The notes beneath the pieces are model-generated. The model was not told where the DNA came from and ran no database searches. It saw only the letters and a program-made list of their open reading frames with translations. A stretch of 64,000 bases of DNA from Caldicoprobacter oshimai DSM 21659 (GTDB lineage: Bacteria; Bacillota; Clostridia; Caldicoprobacterales; Caldicoprobacteraceae). Numbering within the stretch: the first letter of the stretch is position 1; each line of letters starts with the position of its first letter. Below are positions 54,950 to 63,157 of this stretch, piece by piece. The stretch spans positions 1 through 64,000 of the forward strand of contig JAGB01000002.1 of assembly GCA_000526435.1 (NCBI GenBank), in the 5' to 3' direction. A program made the position numbers and the translations under genes.

Positions 54950-55175
54950 ACTCGTGAGAATGGCTGCGCTTGAGCTCGGGTATCGCATGGCCTCGCCCTG
55001 TCTTTTCAAGCGATTCACAGCGATGCTTTAGATGCCCCTTGGCATGGAGCGGGCCTTCTATATTTTCCAAATACAGGGCTTTGGAGAAAACAAACAGCTA
55101 CATCACTATGCCACATAAGGAGATGTTTGTTACCTCTTCTATGCCTTTGCCACTGCCACAAGTGCGCTCTTATTT
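54950..55175 (-). pseudogene. Possible degraded ORF between radical SAM and VIT1 genes
   Basis: In the 395-bp gap, the minus strand encodes plausible protein stretches in different frames: IEEVTNISLCGIV, then after a stop FSKALYLENIEGPLHAKGHL and RCESLEKTGRGHAIPELKRS. The need for a stop and a frame change suggests a decayed gene. No family is recognised; 54781-54950 shows nothing. Confidence 0.25.
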
Positions 55176-56057
55176 TCATACCTCCACTCCCAGGAAAACC
55201 CTCACCAGAAAGCCGATCAAGAAGCTGAGGGCTGCAACCCCCAGGCTTATGGATACCATCTCCAGAAAGCGCCTTTTAAAGTCCAAATCCTTGGCCACCG
55301 AAACGTAAAAATTAAATATAAGTATGACCAGCACGGCGTTTATGACCGTAAGCCCCAAGCACAAGAAATAACTTTCAAACAGCAAATACGGGAAGATAAG
55401 GAACAGCACCGTAAAAACGTAGGCAAGGCCTGTATAGATAGCCGCTTTAATCGGGATCTGTGACTCTCCCTCAGATTTTGTGGATAAATATTCAGAAGCC
55501 GCCATCGAGAAGGATGCCGCTATTCCCGTTATGAAACCGCTAAGCGCGATCAACCTGGTGTTTTGAAGTGCAAAGGTCAGCCCTGCCAGGGTACCCGTCA
55601 GCTCCACCAGCGCATCGTTAAGCCCTAATACCATTGACCCAACGTAATTTAAATGCTCCTCCTCGATGAGCTCCATAAGCTTCTTTTCATGCCTGTCCTC
55701 ATCCTGAACGATCTTATGTATCTCAGGCATGGTATCGGCCAATTTGGTGTATACCTCTTCAGCCCGTTGTTCGCCTTTTTCCATCAGCTTGACACCAAAC
55801 GTAAGGCCAAAAACCCTCGAAATTATAAAGTACAGCCATACCTTCCATCTATCGGGCTTCATGTCCTGCCGAGTAATCCTCTGCCAGAATTTATAATGTG
55901 CCAGCTCTTCATCGGCTATCTCGGCCAAAACCTCTTTGTTGTGCTGGTCCTTTATCGAGGCAGACAATTTGGTATAGATGTGATATTCGGTGATCTCATT
56001 CTTCTGCGCCGCAAGGATGGCCTCTCTTTGCTCAGGGGTTAGATCATTAAAATCCAT
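55176..56057 (-). CDS. Ferritin-like/VIT1 fusion membrane protein (MbfA-like)
   Basis: A 293-residue two-part protein. The N-terminal 130 residues form a rubrerythrin/ferritin-like helical domain with Glu/His iron ligands (AQKNEITEYHIYTKLSA, ADEELAHYKFW, QDEDRHEKKLMEL). The rest is a VIT1/CCC1 transporter with five membrane helices (GSMVLGLNDALVELTGTLAGL, GIAASFSMAASEYLSTKSE). Such fusions (MbfA, Ferritin-VIT) export iron or manganese. ATG 56057 is eight bases after AAAGGAGG; GTG 56063 is upstream. Its promoter region is cut off by the IS1202-family element 114 bp upstream. Confidence 0.9.
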   Translation of the reverse strand: MDFNDLTPEQREAILAAQKNEITEYHIYTKLSASIKDQHNKEVLAEIADEELAHYKFWQRITRQDMKPDRWKVWLYFIISRVFGLTFGVKLMEKGEQRAEEVYTKLADTMPEIHKIVQDEDRHEKKLMELIEEEHLNYVGSMVLGLNDALVELTGTLAGLTFALQNTRLIALSGFITGIAASFSMAASEYLSTKSEGESQIPIKAAIYTGLAYVFTVLFLIFPYLLFESYFLCLGLTVINAVLVILIFNFYVSVAKDLDFKRRFLEMVSISLGVAALSFLIGFLVRVFLGVEV

Positions 56058-56326
56058 ATACACTTCCTCCTTTGGCAGAGATTAAAGTACAAATCACCTA
56101 CATAATATCTTTTAATTTAGTCTTCTTTAGTCTTCTATAGATTTAATGAAAGTCCTTCAAAAAATTTAAAATAATTTGCCAAAACAGTATGTCAATAGTC
56201 TGTGAAAATGTCACCTCAAAAAGGATAATTTTATTCAGTAAAAATGTCAACTATGGGTTTTAAAAAATATTACAGAGATAATTTATAGCAAAGCTATTAG
56301 AAATTTTGACGCTCGCCGCTAGGCAG

Positions 56327-56460
56327 GCCGGTGGGTGTAATACACCCACCGGCATAGGCAAAAGCTTACCCAAGGGGGTGCATGTCAAGTGGCTTTCGCG
56401 GCATAAGCAGCAAAGCTCTAGGGTCACTCCAACTTATTCCACGGTCCACTTGACATGCAC
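56327..56460 (-). ncRNA. Structured 3' region of the IS1202-type element
   Basis: Two strong inverted repeats lie downstream of the transposase: GCCGGTGGGTGTA/TACACCCACCGGC (56327-56339, 56341-56353) and GTGCATGTCAAGTGG/CCACTTGACATGCAC (56378-56392, 56446-56460, 53-nt loop). The first is conserved in the MITE at 35604-35655. Whether this makes a stable RNA, a terminator or a transposase site is unknown. Confidence 0.45.
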
Positions 56461-56582
56461 TCTGAGTCTAGGGCTTTTTAATACTATATTATGGGGGCAA
56501 AAAAGGCAATAAGAAACTAGGCCTTGATAAATATTATCAAAGCTTGTATGATAATCTATAGGAGAAGCGATAGATAAAAATG

Positions 56583-57926
56583 CTATGCCCAAGCTCGTGT
56601 GGAATTAAACAGCTGGTCTAGCATCTCAAGGATCTCGCGATCAGTTTCTTCGTAAGAGATTCTAGGCCTTTTTTGAGCCTGTTGTTTCCATGGGTGGTCA
56701 GGAGCCGGTTTTACGGGATTATGCTTCTTCTCTGATTTATGCTCAGACTGCTGTAAAGCTTGTTTTTTAGGTCGTTCTTCGAGTATTAGGGTATCATATA
56801 TCGTACCGGCATAGAAAGCTTTTACGCCTATTTTAGGGCTGAATAGGACGGTAAGTTTAGCTTTGGGCATAGCAGGGACTTTTTTGCCGTCCTTGACCAG
56901 TTGATAATATTTCCCCTTGTATGAGAAGGCAGAGCCTTCGATGATGGTGCGACGTTCCTTGATGCACAAGATATAGTCGAGGTTGATAGCAGGGTCAAGA
57001 GGCCTGAACGCAGGCTGTGGGTTTTCAGGCTCAACCCCGAATCTTTTGTTGTAGGATTGAATAAATCTGGGTAAAAAAGCATTAGCAGCCTCAATTGAAT
57101 TGATACCATAGATTTTAAGTTCGGCTTTCAACCTATCCTGAAGAGTATCCCAGAGTTTTTCGACACGCCCTTTAGCCTGAGGGGATCTGGCTTTGATTAT
57201 ATTGATGCCGAGTTCTTCCATAGCTCTGCCGAACTGTGTAAGGCTAACTGTTTTTCCTGCAAGTTGTTCTTCGATAGAAAGTTTACCATCATTGGGAGAG
57301 ACGAAGATGGTATGGCGGTCAGAGTACAGGCTTAAGGGAACGCCATGATTAGTGATTATTTGACGTATGATTTCAAAGTATCCTTCCATACACTCTTGTT
57401 GAGTGAAGAATAGAGCGAGTATTTCGCCTGTGGCATCATCAATAGCCCCGTGGAGGGTAAAAGGTGGGAGTCCATCTATCCAATCGTGTTTAGAAGCATC
57501 TATTTGGACGAGCATACCTTTCTGGGGCATCCTTTTTCTTCTGTGGTGGGCTTTACGTTTACGGTGTTTTCTAGGGCTGCTAATACCTTCTTTTGTTAGA
57601 ATTCTGTATACAGAGGAATAACTTACTTTAATGTTTTCATTTTCCATAAGTAAGTCGACGAAATGGTTGAAGTTTACGTCACAGTATTTTTCGCTTTTTT
57701 TAAGGTTAATGATGGTGTTTTTAAGTTCATCAGAGAGAGCATGCTGGGGCTTTCGACCTCTGTTTTTGTGGATGATGAACGCAGGTCCTTCTTTCAAAAC
57801 CCCCTTTTTCAACCTTATTACTTGGCGTTCACTGAGGTTTAGAAGCTCAGCAGCTTCTCTGATGGTTATAACTTTATCAATTGTTTGATTTATGACTCTT
57901 AAACGGGTCATTTCTTTTTGTGTCAT
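56583..57926 (-). CDS. Transposase, IS1202/ISNCY family
   Basis: A DDE transposase of about 447 residues: N-terminal helix-turn-helix (ITIREAAELLNLSERQVIRLKK), second DNA-binding region, and an RNase H-like core (VQIDASKHDWIDGLPPFTLH with the first Asp, VPLSLYSDRHTIF with the second, SPQAKGRVEKLWDTLQDRLK with the Glu), followed by a C-terminal beta domain. ATG 57926 is nine bases after GAGAGGAG; the frame opens at 57956 inside the inner terminal repeat. No frameshift is seen, so the element may be active. Confidence 0.9.
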   Translation of the reverse strand: MTQKEMTRLRVINQTIDKVITIREAAELLNLSERQVIRLKKGVLKEGPAFIIHKNRGRKPQHALSDELKNTIINLKKSEKYCDVNFNHFVDLLMENENIKVSYSSVYRILTKEGISSPRKHRKRKAHHRRKRMPQKGMLVQIDASKHDWIDGLPPFTLHGAIDDATGEILALFFTQQECMEGYFEIIRQIITNHGVPLSLYSDRHTIFVSPNDGKLSIEEQLAGKTVSLTQFGRAMEELGINIIKARSPQAKGRVEKLWDTLQDRLKAELKIYGINSIEAANAFLPRFIQSYNKRFGVEPENPQPAFRPLDPAINLDYILCIKERRTIIEGSAFSYKGKYYQLVKDGKKVPAMPKAKLTVLFSPKIGVKAFYAGTIYDTLILEERPKKQALQQSEHKSEKKHNPVKPAPDHPWKQQAQKRPRISYEETDREILEMLDQLFNSTRAWA

Positions 57927-58019
57927 GTTGAATATCTCCTCTCTCATGTATGACATTATATCAGAATAATTTCAATATGACATTATCACAGAATAACAAC
58001 ATAATTTGCCAAAACAGTA

Positions 58020-58048
58020 TTGACAAAAAATTAACGATTTGCTATAAT
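58020..58048 (+). promoter_or_regulatory. Consensus promoter of adhE
   Basis: TTGACA (58020-58025), 17 nt, TATAAT (58043-58048): a perfect sigma-A match. The IS target duplication ends at the first T of the -35. Confidence 0.9.
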
Positions 58049-58177
58049 GCAAAGCGTTACAACTTAAACCTAATTTGGTGGCGCTGTCGTATATTATGGA
58101 TATACAAAGGTCCAAATATACTGCAATTCAGCGTTGCTTCGTTCATTGCAAAGCCACGAAGACAAGGTATATTTAAG

Positions 58178-58214
58178 TTGGGATTGCCATTTATCCTGCA
58201 AATCCCAATTTTTT
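58178..58214 (+). terminator. Intrinsic terminator in the adhE leader (attenuator)
   Basis: TTGGGATT (58178-58185) pairs with AATCCCAA (58201-58208), followed by TTTTTT. It lies between promoter and gene, 65 bp before the adhE start, so expression requires read-through or antitermination. Confidence 0.6.
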
Positions 58215-58224
58215 AGAAAAGATA

Positions 58225-58242
58225 TAGTTAAATTTTTAACAA
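58225..58242 (+). promoter_or_regulatory. Rex-like operator before adhE
   Basis: TAGTTAAATTTTTAACAA differs at a single position from the Rex consensus TTGTTAA-N4-TTAACAA. Rex represses fermentation genes such as adhE when NADH/NAD+ is low. Here the site is about 180 bp downstream of the promoter. Confidence 0.6.
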
Positions 58243-58278
58243 TAATGCAAGGATTATTGCAAAAGGAGGAGGAAAAAT

Positions 58279-60885
58279 ATGGCCAGAGAAAACCTGTCAT
58301 TGGTAGTAAACAACACTGAAGATGTAAAGGCCGAAATCGATGCCATGGTGGAAAACGCAAACAAGGCCCTGGAAGAATTCATGGAAATGACCCAGGAGCA
58401 AGTCGACAGCATCGTAAAGGCCATGGCTCTGGCGGGAATCGACCACCATATGAGGTTAGCCAAGCTTGCCGTAGAAGAAACCCAGAGAGGCGTATACGAA
58501 GACAAGATAATCAAGAACCTTTTTGCCACTGAGTATATATACAACAGCATAAGGCATCAGAAAACGGTGGGCGTGATCAGGGAGAACGACCTTGAAGGCT
58601 ATGTAGAAATAGCAGAGCCGGTAGGCGTGATCGCGGGCATCACCCCTGTGACAAACCCCACCTCTACCACGATGTTCAAATCGCTTATATCCATGAAAAC
58701 CCGAAATCCAATTATATTCGCTTTCCATCCTGCGGCCCAAAGGTGCAGCAGTGAAGCCGCCAGAGTTATGAGAGATGCAGCCATCAAAGCAGGCGCTCCC
58801 AAGCATTGCATTCAATGGATAGAACGGCCATCCCTTGAGGCCACGCAATATCTCATGGCCCATCCAGGCGTATCTCTGATACTGGCAACCGGTGGCGCCG
58901 GCATGGTGAAAGCAGCGTATAGCAGCGGCAAACCCGCCCTTGGAGTGGGGCCGGGCAATGTGCCGTGCTACATCGAAAAGACGGCCGACATCAAAAGGGC
59001 CATCACCGATTTGATTCTCTCAAAGACATTTGACAACGGCATGATATGCGCTTCCGAGCAGGCAGTGATCCTTGATGAAGACATTGCCCAGCAGGCCATA
59101 GATTACATGAAGGAAAACAAATGCTATTTCCTCACTCCAGAGGAGATTAAAAAGCTTGAGGCAGTCGCAATCGATAACAAAAAGGGAATGATGAATCCGG
59201 CGGTGGTTGGCCAGTCGGCTTATACCATAGCTAAGATGGCGGGTATAGAAGTTCCTCAGGATACAAAGATTCTAGTCGCTCACCTTGAAGGCGTGGGTCC
59301 CGAGTACCCATTGTCCAGGGAAAAGCTGAGCCCTATACTAGCGCTTTACATCGTTAAGGATTACGAAGAAGGGGTTAAGGTAGCACAGCAGATAGTTGAA
59401 TTTGGTGGCCTTGGCCATTCGGCCGTCATCCATTCTGAGAATCCCAAAGCAATAGAACTATTTTCCAAAAAGGTCAAGGTGGGCAGGCTGATTGTCAATT
59501 CCCCATCGAGCCATGGCGCCATAGGGGACATATACAATACCAATATGCCATCGCTTACACTGGGTTGCGGGTCCTATGGTGGGAATTCCACTACCGCCAA
59601 CGTATCAGCCGTCAATTTGATCAATATAAAGAGGGTGGCTAAAAGACGGGTCAACATGCAGTGGTTCAAAGTCCCACCCAAAATTTACTTTGAACCCAAT
59701 TCCATTCAGTATCTTGAAAAGATGCCAGACATCAGCCGGGCCTTCATAGTGACTGACCCTGCCATGGTCAAACTGGGATATGTGGATAAGGTGCTGTACT
59801 ACCTCAGAAAGAGGCAGCAGTACGTCCATTCCGAGATTTTCGCCGAAGTGGAGCCTGACCCTTCCATCGATACGGTAAAGCGCGGAAGCGAACTCATGAA
59901 CAAATTCAAGCCTGATGTCATAATAGCCCTGGGGGGAGGGTCAGCAATCGACGCTGCAAAGGCCATGTGGCTGTATTACGAATATCCCGACACCGACTTC
60001 ACTTCCCTGCGGCTAAAGTTCATGGACATACGCAAGAGGGCCTTTAACTTCCCCAAGCTTGGCCGTAAGGCAAAGCTGGTGGCCATCCCCACCACCTCTG
60101 GGACGGGCTCCGAGGTAACCTGCTTTGCGGTGATAACAGATAAGAGGAACAACACGAAATATCCCCTAGCCGATTATGAACTCACCCCTGATGTGGCCAT
60201 AATCGATCCCAATTTAGTTATCACCGTACCCCCTCACATAACAGCCGATACGGGAATGGATGTGCTGACCCATGCAATAGAAGCCTACGTATCCACCATG
60301 GCTTCAGACTATACCGATGCACTGGCCATAAAGGCGATACAGCTGGTGTTTGAATACCTGCCACGGGCTTACAAAGATGGCAATGACAAAGAGGCCAGAG
60401 AAAAGATGCACAACGCATCCTGCATAGCCGGTATGGCTTTCACCAACGCATTCCTGGGCATCAACCACAGCCTAGCGCACAAGCTTGGAGGAGAATTCCA
60501 CATCCCTCATGGTCGGGCCAATGCCATACTGCTTCCGCACGTGATCGAATATAATGCTCAAAAGCCCACAAAATTTGCTACCTGGCCCAAATACCAGCAC
60601 TATGTAGCCGACAAAAAATACGCTGAAATAGCCAGGTACCTCGGCCTTCCGGCATCTACCGCCCAAGAAGGGGTACGCAGCCTGATCGATGCCATCGTAA
60701 ATTTGATGAAGCAACTCAACATGCCATTGACCATTGCGGAATGCGGCGTACCGCGGGAGGAATTCGAGGCAAAGGTAAAAGAACTGGCAGATAAGGCATT
60801 TGAAGACCAGTGCACCGTCACCAATCCCAGGATGCCACTGGTAAGCGAGCTGGAGGAAATATATAGAAAAGCATATGGGAGATGA
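58279..60885 (+). CDS. adhE: Bifunctional acetaldehyde-CoA/alcohol dehydrogenase
   Basis: AdhE reduces acetyl-CoA to acetaldehyde and then ethanol with NADH, and assembles into spirosomes. In 868 residues it joins an aldehyde dehydrogenase domain (1 to about 440; catalytic Cys257 in [11 protein letters not shown] loop GVGPGNVP) to an iron-dependent alcohol dehydrogenase domain (about 455 to the end; [20 protein letters not shown], metal ligands in [12 protein letters not shown] and [17 protein letters not shown]). AGGAGGAGG precedes the start. This implies ethanol fermentation under redox control. Confidence 0.98.
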   Translation: MARENLSLVVNNTEDVKAEIDAMVENANKALEEFMEMTQEQVDSIVKAMALAGIDHHMRLAKLAVEETQRGVYEDKIIKNLFATEYIYNSIRHQKTVGVIRENDLEGYVEIAEPVGVIAGITPVTNPTSTTMFKSLISMKTRNPIIFAFHPAAQRCSSEAARVMRDAAIKAGAPKHCIQWIERPSLEATQYLMAHPGVSLILATGGAGMVKAAYSSGKPALGVGPGNVPCYIEKTADIKRAITDLILSKTFDNGMICASEQAVILDEDIAQQAIDYMKENKCYFLTPEEIKKLEAVAIDNKKGMMNPAVVGQSAYTIAKMAGIEVPQDTKILVAHLEGVGPEYPLSREKLSPILALYIVKDYEEGVKVAQQIVEFGGLGHSAVIHSENPKAIELFSKKVKVGRLIVNSPSSHGAIGDIYNTNMPSLTLGCGSYGGNSTTANVSAVNLINIKRVAKRRVNMQWFKVPPKIYFEPNSIQYLEKMPDISRAFIVTDPAMVKLGYVDKVLYYLRKRQQYVHSEIFAEVEPDPSIDTVKRGSELMNKFKPDVIIALGGGSAIDAAKAMWLYYEYPDTDFTSLRLKFMDIRKRAFNFPKLGRKAKLVAIPTTSGTGSEVTCFAVITDKRNNTKYPLADYELTPDVAIIDPNLVITVPPHITADTGMDVLTHAIEAYVSTMASDYTDALAIKAIQLVFEYLPRAYKDGNDKEAREKMHNASCIAGMAFTNAFLGINHSLAHKLGGEFHIPHGRANAILLPHVIEYNAQKPTKFATWPKYQHYVADKKYAEIARYLGLPASTAQEGVRSLIDAIVNLMKQLNMPLTIAECGVPREEFEAKVKELADKAFEDQCTVTNPRMPLVSELEEIYRKAYGR

Positions 60886-60921
60886 GCTATAAAAACCGTA
60901 ATGCGTTGTGGAAAGTAGGCC

Positions 60922-61059
60922 ATCGAGTAGGAGGGGGCGATTAACCCCCGTCCCCTCACACCACCGGACATGCGGGTCCGCATCCGGCAGTTCACCAAGT
61001 TTGACGAAGACTTTGATAGCGCTCGATTAAGCTCGTCAGGCCCTGGGTTTGCCAGTAGA
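60922..61059 (-). mobile_element. Group II intron 3' fragment (domain V-VI-like)
   Basis: On the minus strand, TGCCGGATGCGG...CCGCATGTCCGGTGG forms a hairpin like a domain V, followed by a GGACGGGGG...CCCCCTCC stem and CTACTCGAT, a typical intron 3' end with domain VI. Only the last 138 nt remain; the IS256-type element abuts it at 61060. No reverse transcriptase gene is present. Confidence 0.5.
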
Positions 61060-62127
61060 GAGACTGTCCAAAATTTTGTGTATGGATGAATAGCAAAGCT
61101 CCTTTCTGGATAAAATTAACAACATAAAATCAGAAAGGAGCGTTTTATTATGGGTGTTTTGCCAAAAGAAGTGGTAAGAGAAATAATTAAGGAAAACAAT
61201 TTTCAAACTCCTCAAGAAATTATGAAATTCTTGAAGGACTCCTTTAAGGATATCCTTCAAGAAATGCTGGAGGCAGAAATGGATGTACATCTTGGCTACT
61301 CCAAAGGTAAAAAACCGCCTGCCAACTCTCACAATACCAGAAATGGCTATAGTTCTAAGACTGTACGCAGTGAACTGGGACCTGTTGAATTGAATATCCC
61401 AAGAGACCGCAAAGGAGAATATAATCCTAAAATAGTACCTAAATACTCAAGAGATGTTTCTGGCATTGAAGAAAAGGTTATATCTTTGTATGCCAAAGGG
61501 ATGAGCACCAGAGACATTCACGAACAAATCAAGGAACTATACGGAGTAGAAGTATCGGCTGAGCTGGTAAGTAAGATAACTGAGGGGATAGTACCTGAGA
61601 TAAAGGAATGGCAAAACAGGCCGCTTGAGAAGGTGTATCCATTCATCTTCATGGATGCCATACACTATAAGGTACGTGATGAAGGACAGGTTAATAAACG
61701 AGCCGCCTATGTGGTTGTAGGGATAGACCTTGAAGGTTACAAGGACATTCTTGGCATATGGATTGGGGATAATGAATCAGCAAAGTTCTGGCTAGGTGTA
61801 CTTAACGACCTTAAGAACAGAGGGGTAGAGGACGTACTGATATTTTGCCTAGATGGGTTAACGGGCTTAGAAGAGGCTATTGAGGCTGTATATCCGAAGG
61901 CAGAGGTACAAAGGTGCATAATCCACCAGCTGCGCAATTCCTTCAAATACGTGTCATATAAGGATTTAAAGGAGTTTACAAAGGATTTCAAGAGCGTATA
62001 TACAGCACCGAATGATGAAACTGCTTTAGAGATGTTGTATGAACTTAAAAAAAATGGGAGAAAGAATACCCTTATGCATTCCGCAAAGGAGCCAAAGGCT
62101 CCCATACACAAAATTATTTACACTTCC
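61060..62127 (+). mobile_element. IS256-family element with internal deletion
   Basis: The left terminal repeat GAGACTGTCC AAAATTTTGTGTATGG (61060-61085) is matched at the right by CCATACACAAAATT (62102-62115), which then diverges. The element is 1.07 kb, shorter than usual (about 1.3 kb or more), and the transposase runs straight into the right repeat. Confidence 0.7.
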
Positions 62128-62175
62128 TTCTTAGATTCAATTAACTACTATAGATGGTATCATTACCCTCAATAA
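61150..62175 (+). pseudogene. IS256-family transposase, truncated and frameshifted
   Basis: The 341-codon frame has the MULE/IS256 transposase N-terminus and core (FLKDSFKDILQEMLEAEMDVHLGYSKG, FIFMDAIHYKVRDEG with the first Asp, FCLDGLTGLEEAIEAVYP with the second). After an A8 run at about 62047-62054 the frame is wrong: adding one A restores KKWEKEYPYAFRK, the expected continuation. The remaining C-terminal part, with the catalytic Glu region, is deleted and the frame ends in flanking DNA. Non-functional. Confidence 0.85.
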
Positions 62176-62861
62176 TACCTATACCCTCTCCGCGCAATGA
62201 ATATCCTGTGGATAAACATCCCGGCCAAAAACCCGCTTATGTGTGCCCACCAGGCTATACCACCCACGCTTCCGCCGCCTATCCACTGTATGACCCCCGA
62301 ATACAGCTGGCTTATAAACCACAAAATCAGGTATATGAAGGCCGGCACGTGTATGAACATGGGCAAGAAGAAAAAGAACGGAACCAGGGTCACAATCCTG
62401 GAATGAGGGAACAGAATGAAGTAAGCGCCCATGACGCCGGCAATAGCTCCTGAAGCCCCAACGGTAGGCACATTTGATGTGGGGTTGAACAAAAAATGGG
62501 TAAATCCCGCCACCAAACCACACAGGATATAGAATATCACAAACCTTATGCTGCCCATTAAATCCTCCACGTTATCGCCAAACAGCCACAGCACCCACAT
62601 ATTGCTTAGGAGGTGTACCCAGTTACCGTGAAGAAACATGCTCGAAAAAAGGGGCATGTATGTACTTGCTTCAAAAAACCCGAGCTGTGCTATCGATTTT
62701 AAAAACCTGGCAGGTATAAACCCGTACTGGTACACGAACTGTGCAAACCTCACGTCGGGCATCAATGACTGACCTACAAATATCATTACATTGATGACTA
62801 TAAGCAGAACTGTTGCCAAGGGTTCGCGCCTGCTGGGTATGGTATCTCTCAATGGAATCAT
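62169..62861 (-). CDS. Rhomboid family intramembrane serine protease
   Basis: A 230-residue polytopic protein with six or seven membrane helices and the rhomboid dyad: Ser137 in GASGAIAGVMGAY and His207 in AWWAHISGFLAG; HGNWVHLLSNMWVLWLFG carries the conserved oxyanion-side Asn/His. Rhomboids cleave membrane protein substrates; the target here is unknown. Its 3' end overlaps the end of the decayed IS256 frame, so the IS landed directly behind the gene. Confidence 0.93.
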   Translation of the reverse strand: MIPLRDTIPSRREPLATVLLIVINVMIFVGQSLMPDVRFAQFVYQYGFIPARFLKSIAQLGFFEASTYMPLFSSMFLHGNWVHLLSNMWVLWLFGDNVEDLMGSIRFVIFYILCGLVAGFTHFLFNPTSNVPTVGASGAIAGVMGAYFILFPHSRIVTLVPFFFFLPMFIHVPAFIYLILWFISQLYSGVIQWIGGGSVGGIAWWAHISGFLAGMFIHRIFIARRGYRYY

Positions 62862-63087
62862 GACAATATTCCCCTTCTTCTCTTATAACTATCCATTTTT
62901 ATACTACCATTTTTATAAACCGTTTTCAATCGATATTCGCCCAGAATATACAAAAATTGAAAAGCAGCTTTAATTATCAATGGCTATGTGTTAAACTTAT
63001 TATGACAACTCGCCGTACCAATTATTCGACAAAAGGCGAGCCAATATCAATAAAAATAATATTTTGCTTAAAGAAAAGTCCTCTTCA

Positions 63088-63115
63088 GGCAAGCAGTTTT
63101 GTTAACTGCGATGCC
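63088..63115. promoter_or_regulatory. Hairpin upstream of the JetA-like gene
   Basis: GGCA-A-GCAGTT-TTGTT-AACTGC-GA-TGCC forms a hairpin 43 bp before the JetA-like start. No U-tract follows directly, so it is a leader structure or operator rather than a clear terminator. A -10-like TAAAAT lies at about 63125-63130. The rest of 62862-63157 shows no gene. Confidence 0.3.
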
Positions 63116-63157
63116 TAATGTCAATAAAATTTGCTTATAAGGAAGGGACAGGCTACC

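Larger units (their letters stand above)
56191..58000 (-). mobile_element. Complete IS1202-family (ISNCY-type) insertion sequence
   Basis: The 1,810-bp element is bounded by imperfect 23-bp inverted repeats (56191-56213 versus the complement of 57978-58000, 18 of 23 identical, core TCTGTGAWAATGTCA). A second, inner copy of the repeat lies at about 56235-56250 and, on the other side, over the transposase start. It encodes one transposase and has a 390-bp non-coding 3' region with two long hairpins. It separates the VIT1 gene from the adhE promoter. Confidence 0.85.
56171..58020. repeat. 20-bp target site duplication flanking the IS
   Basis: ATAATTTGCCAAAACAGTAT occurs exactly at 56171-56190 and 58001-58020, bracketing the IS. 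The right copy ends on the first base of the adhE -35 hexamer. Long duplications are known for the IS1202 family. Confidence 0.9.

Noticed and set aside
54970-55308. 112-residue plus-strand frame over the VIT1 gene 3' end
   Set aside because: It lies antisense to the well-supported VIT1 domain and has no ribosome site.
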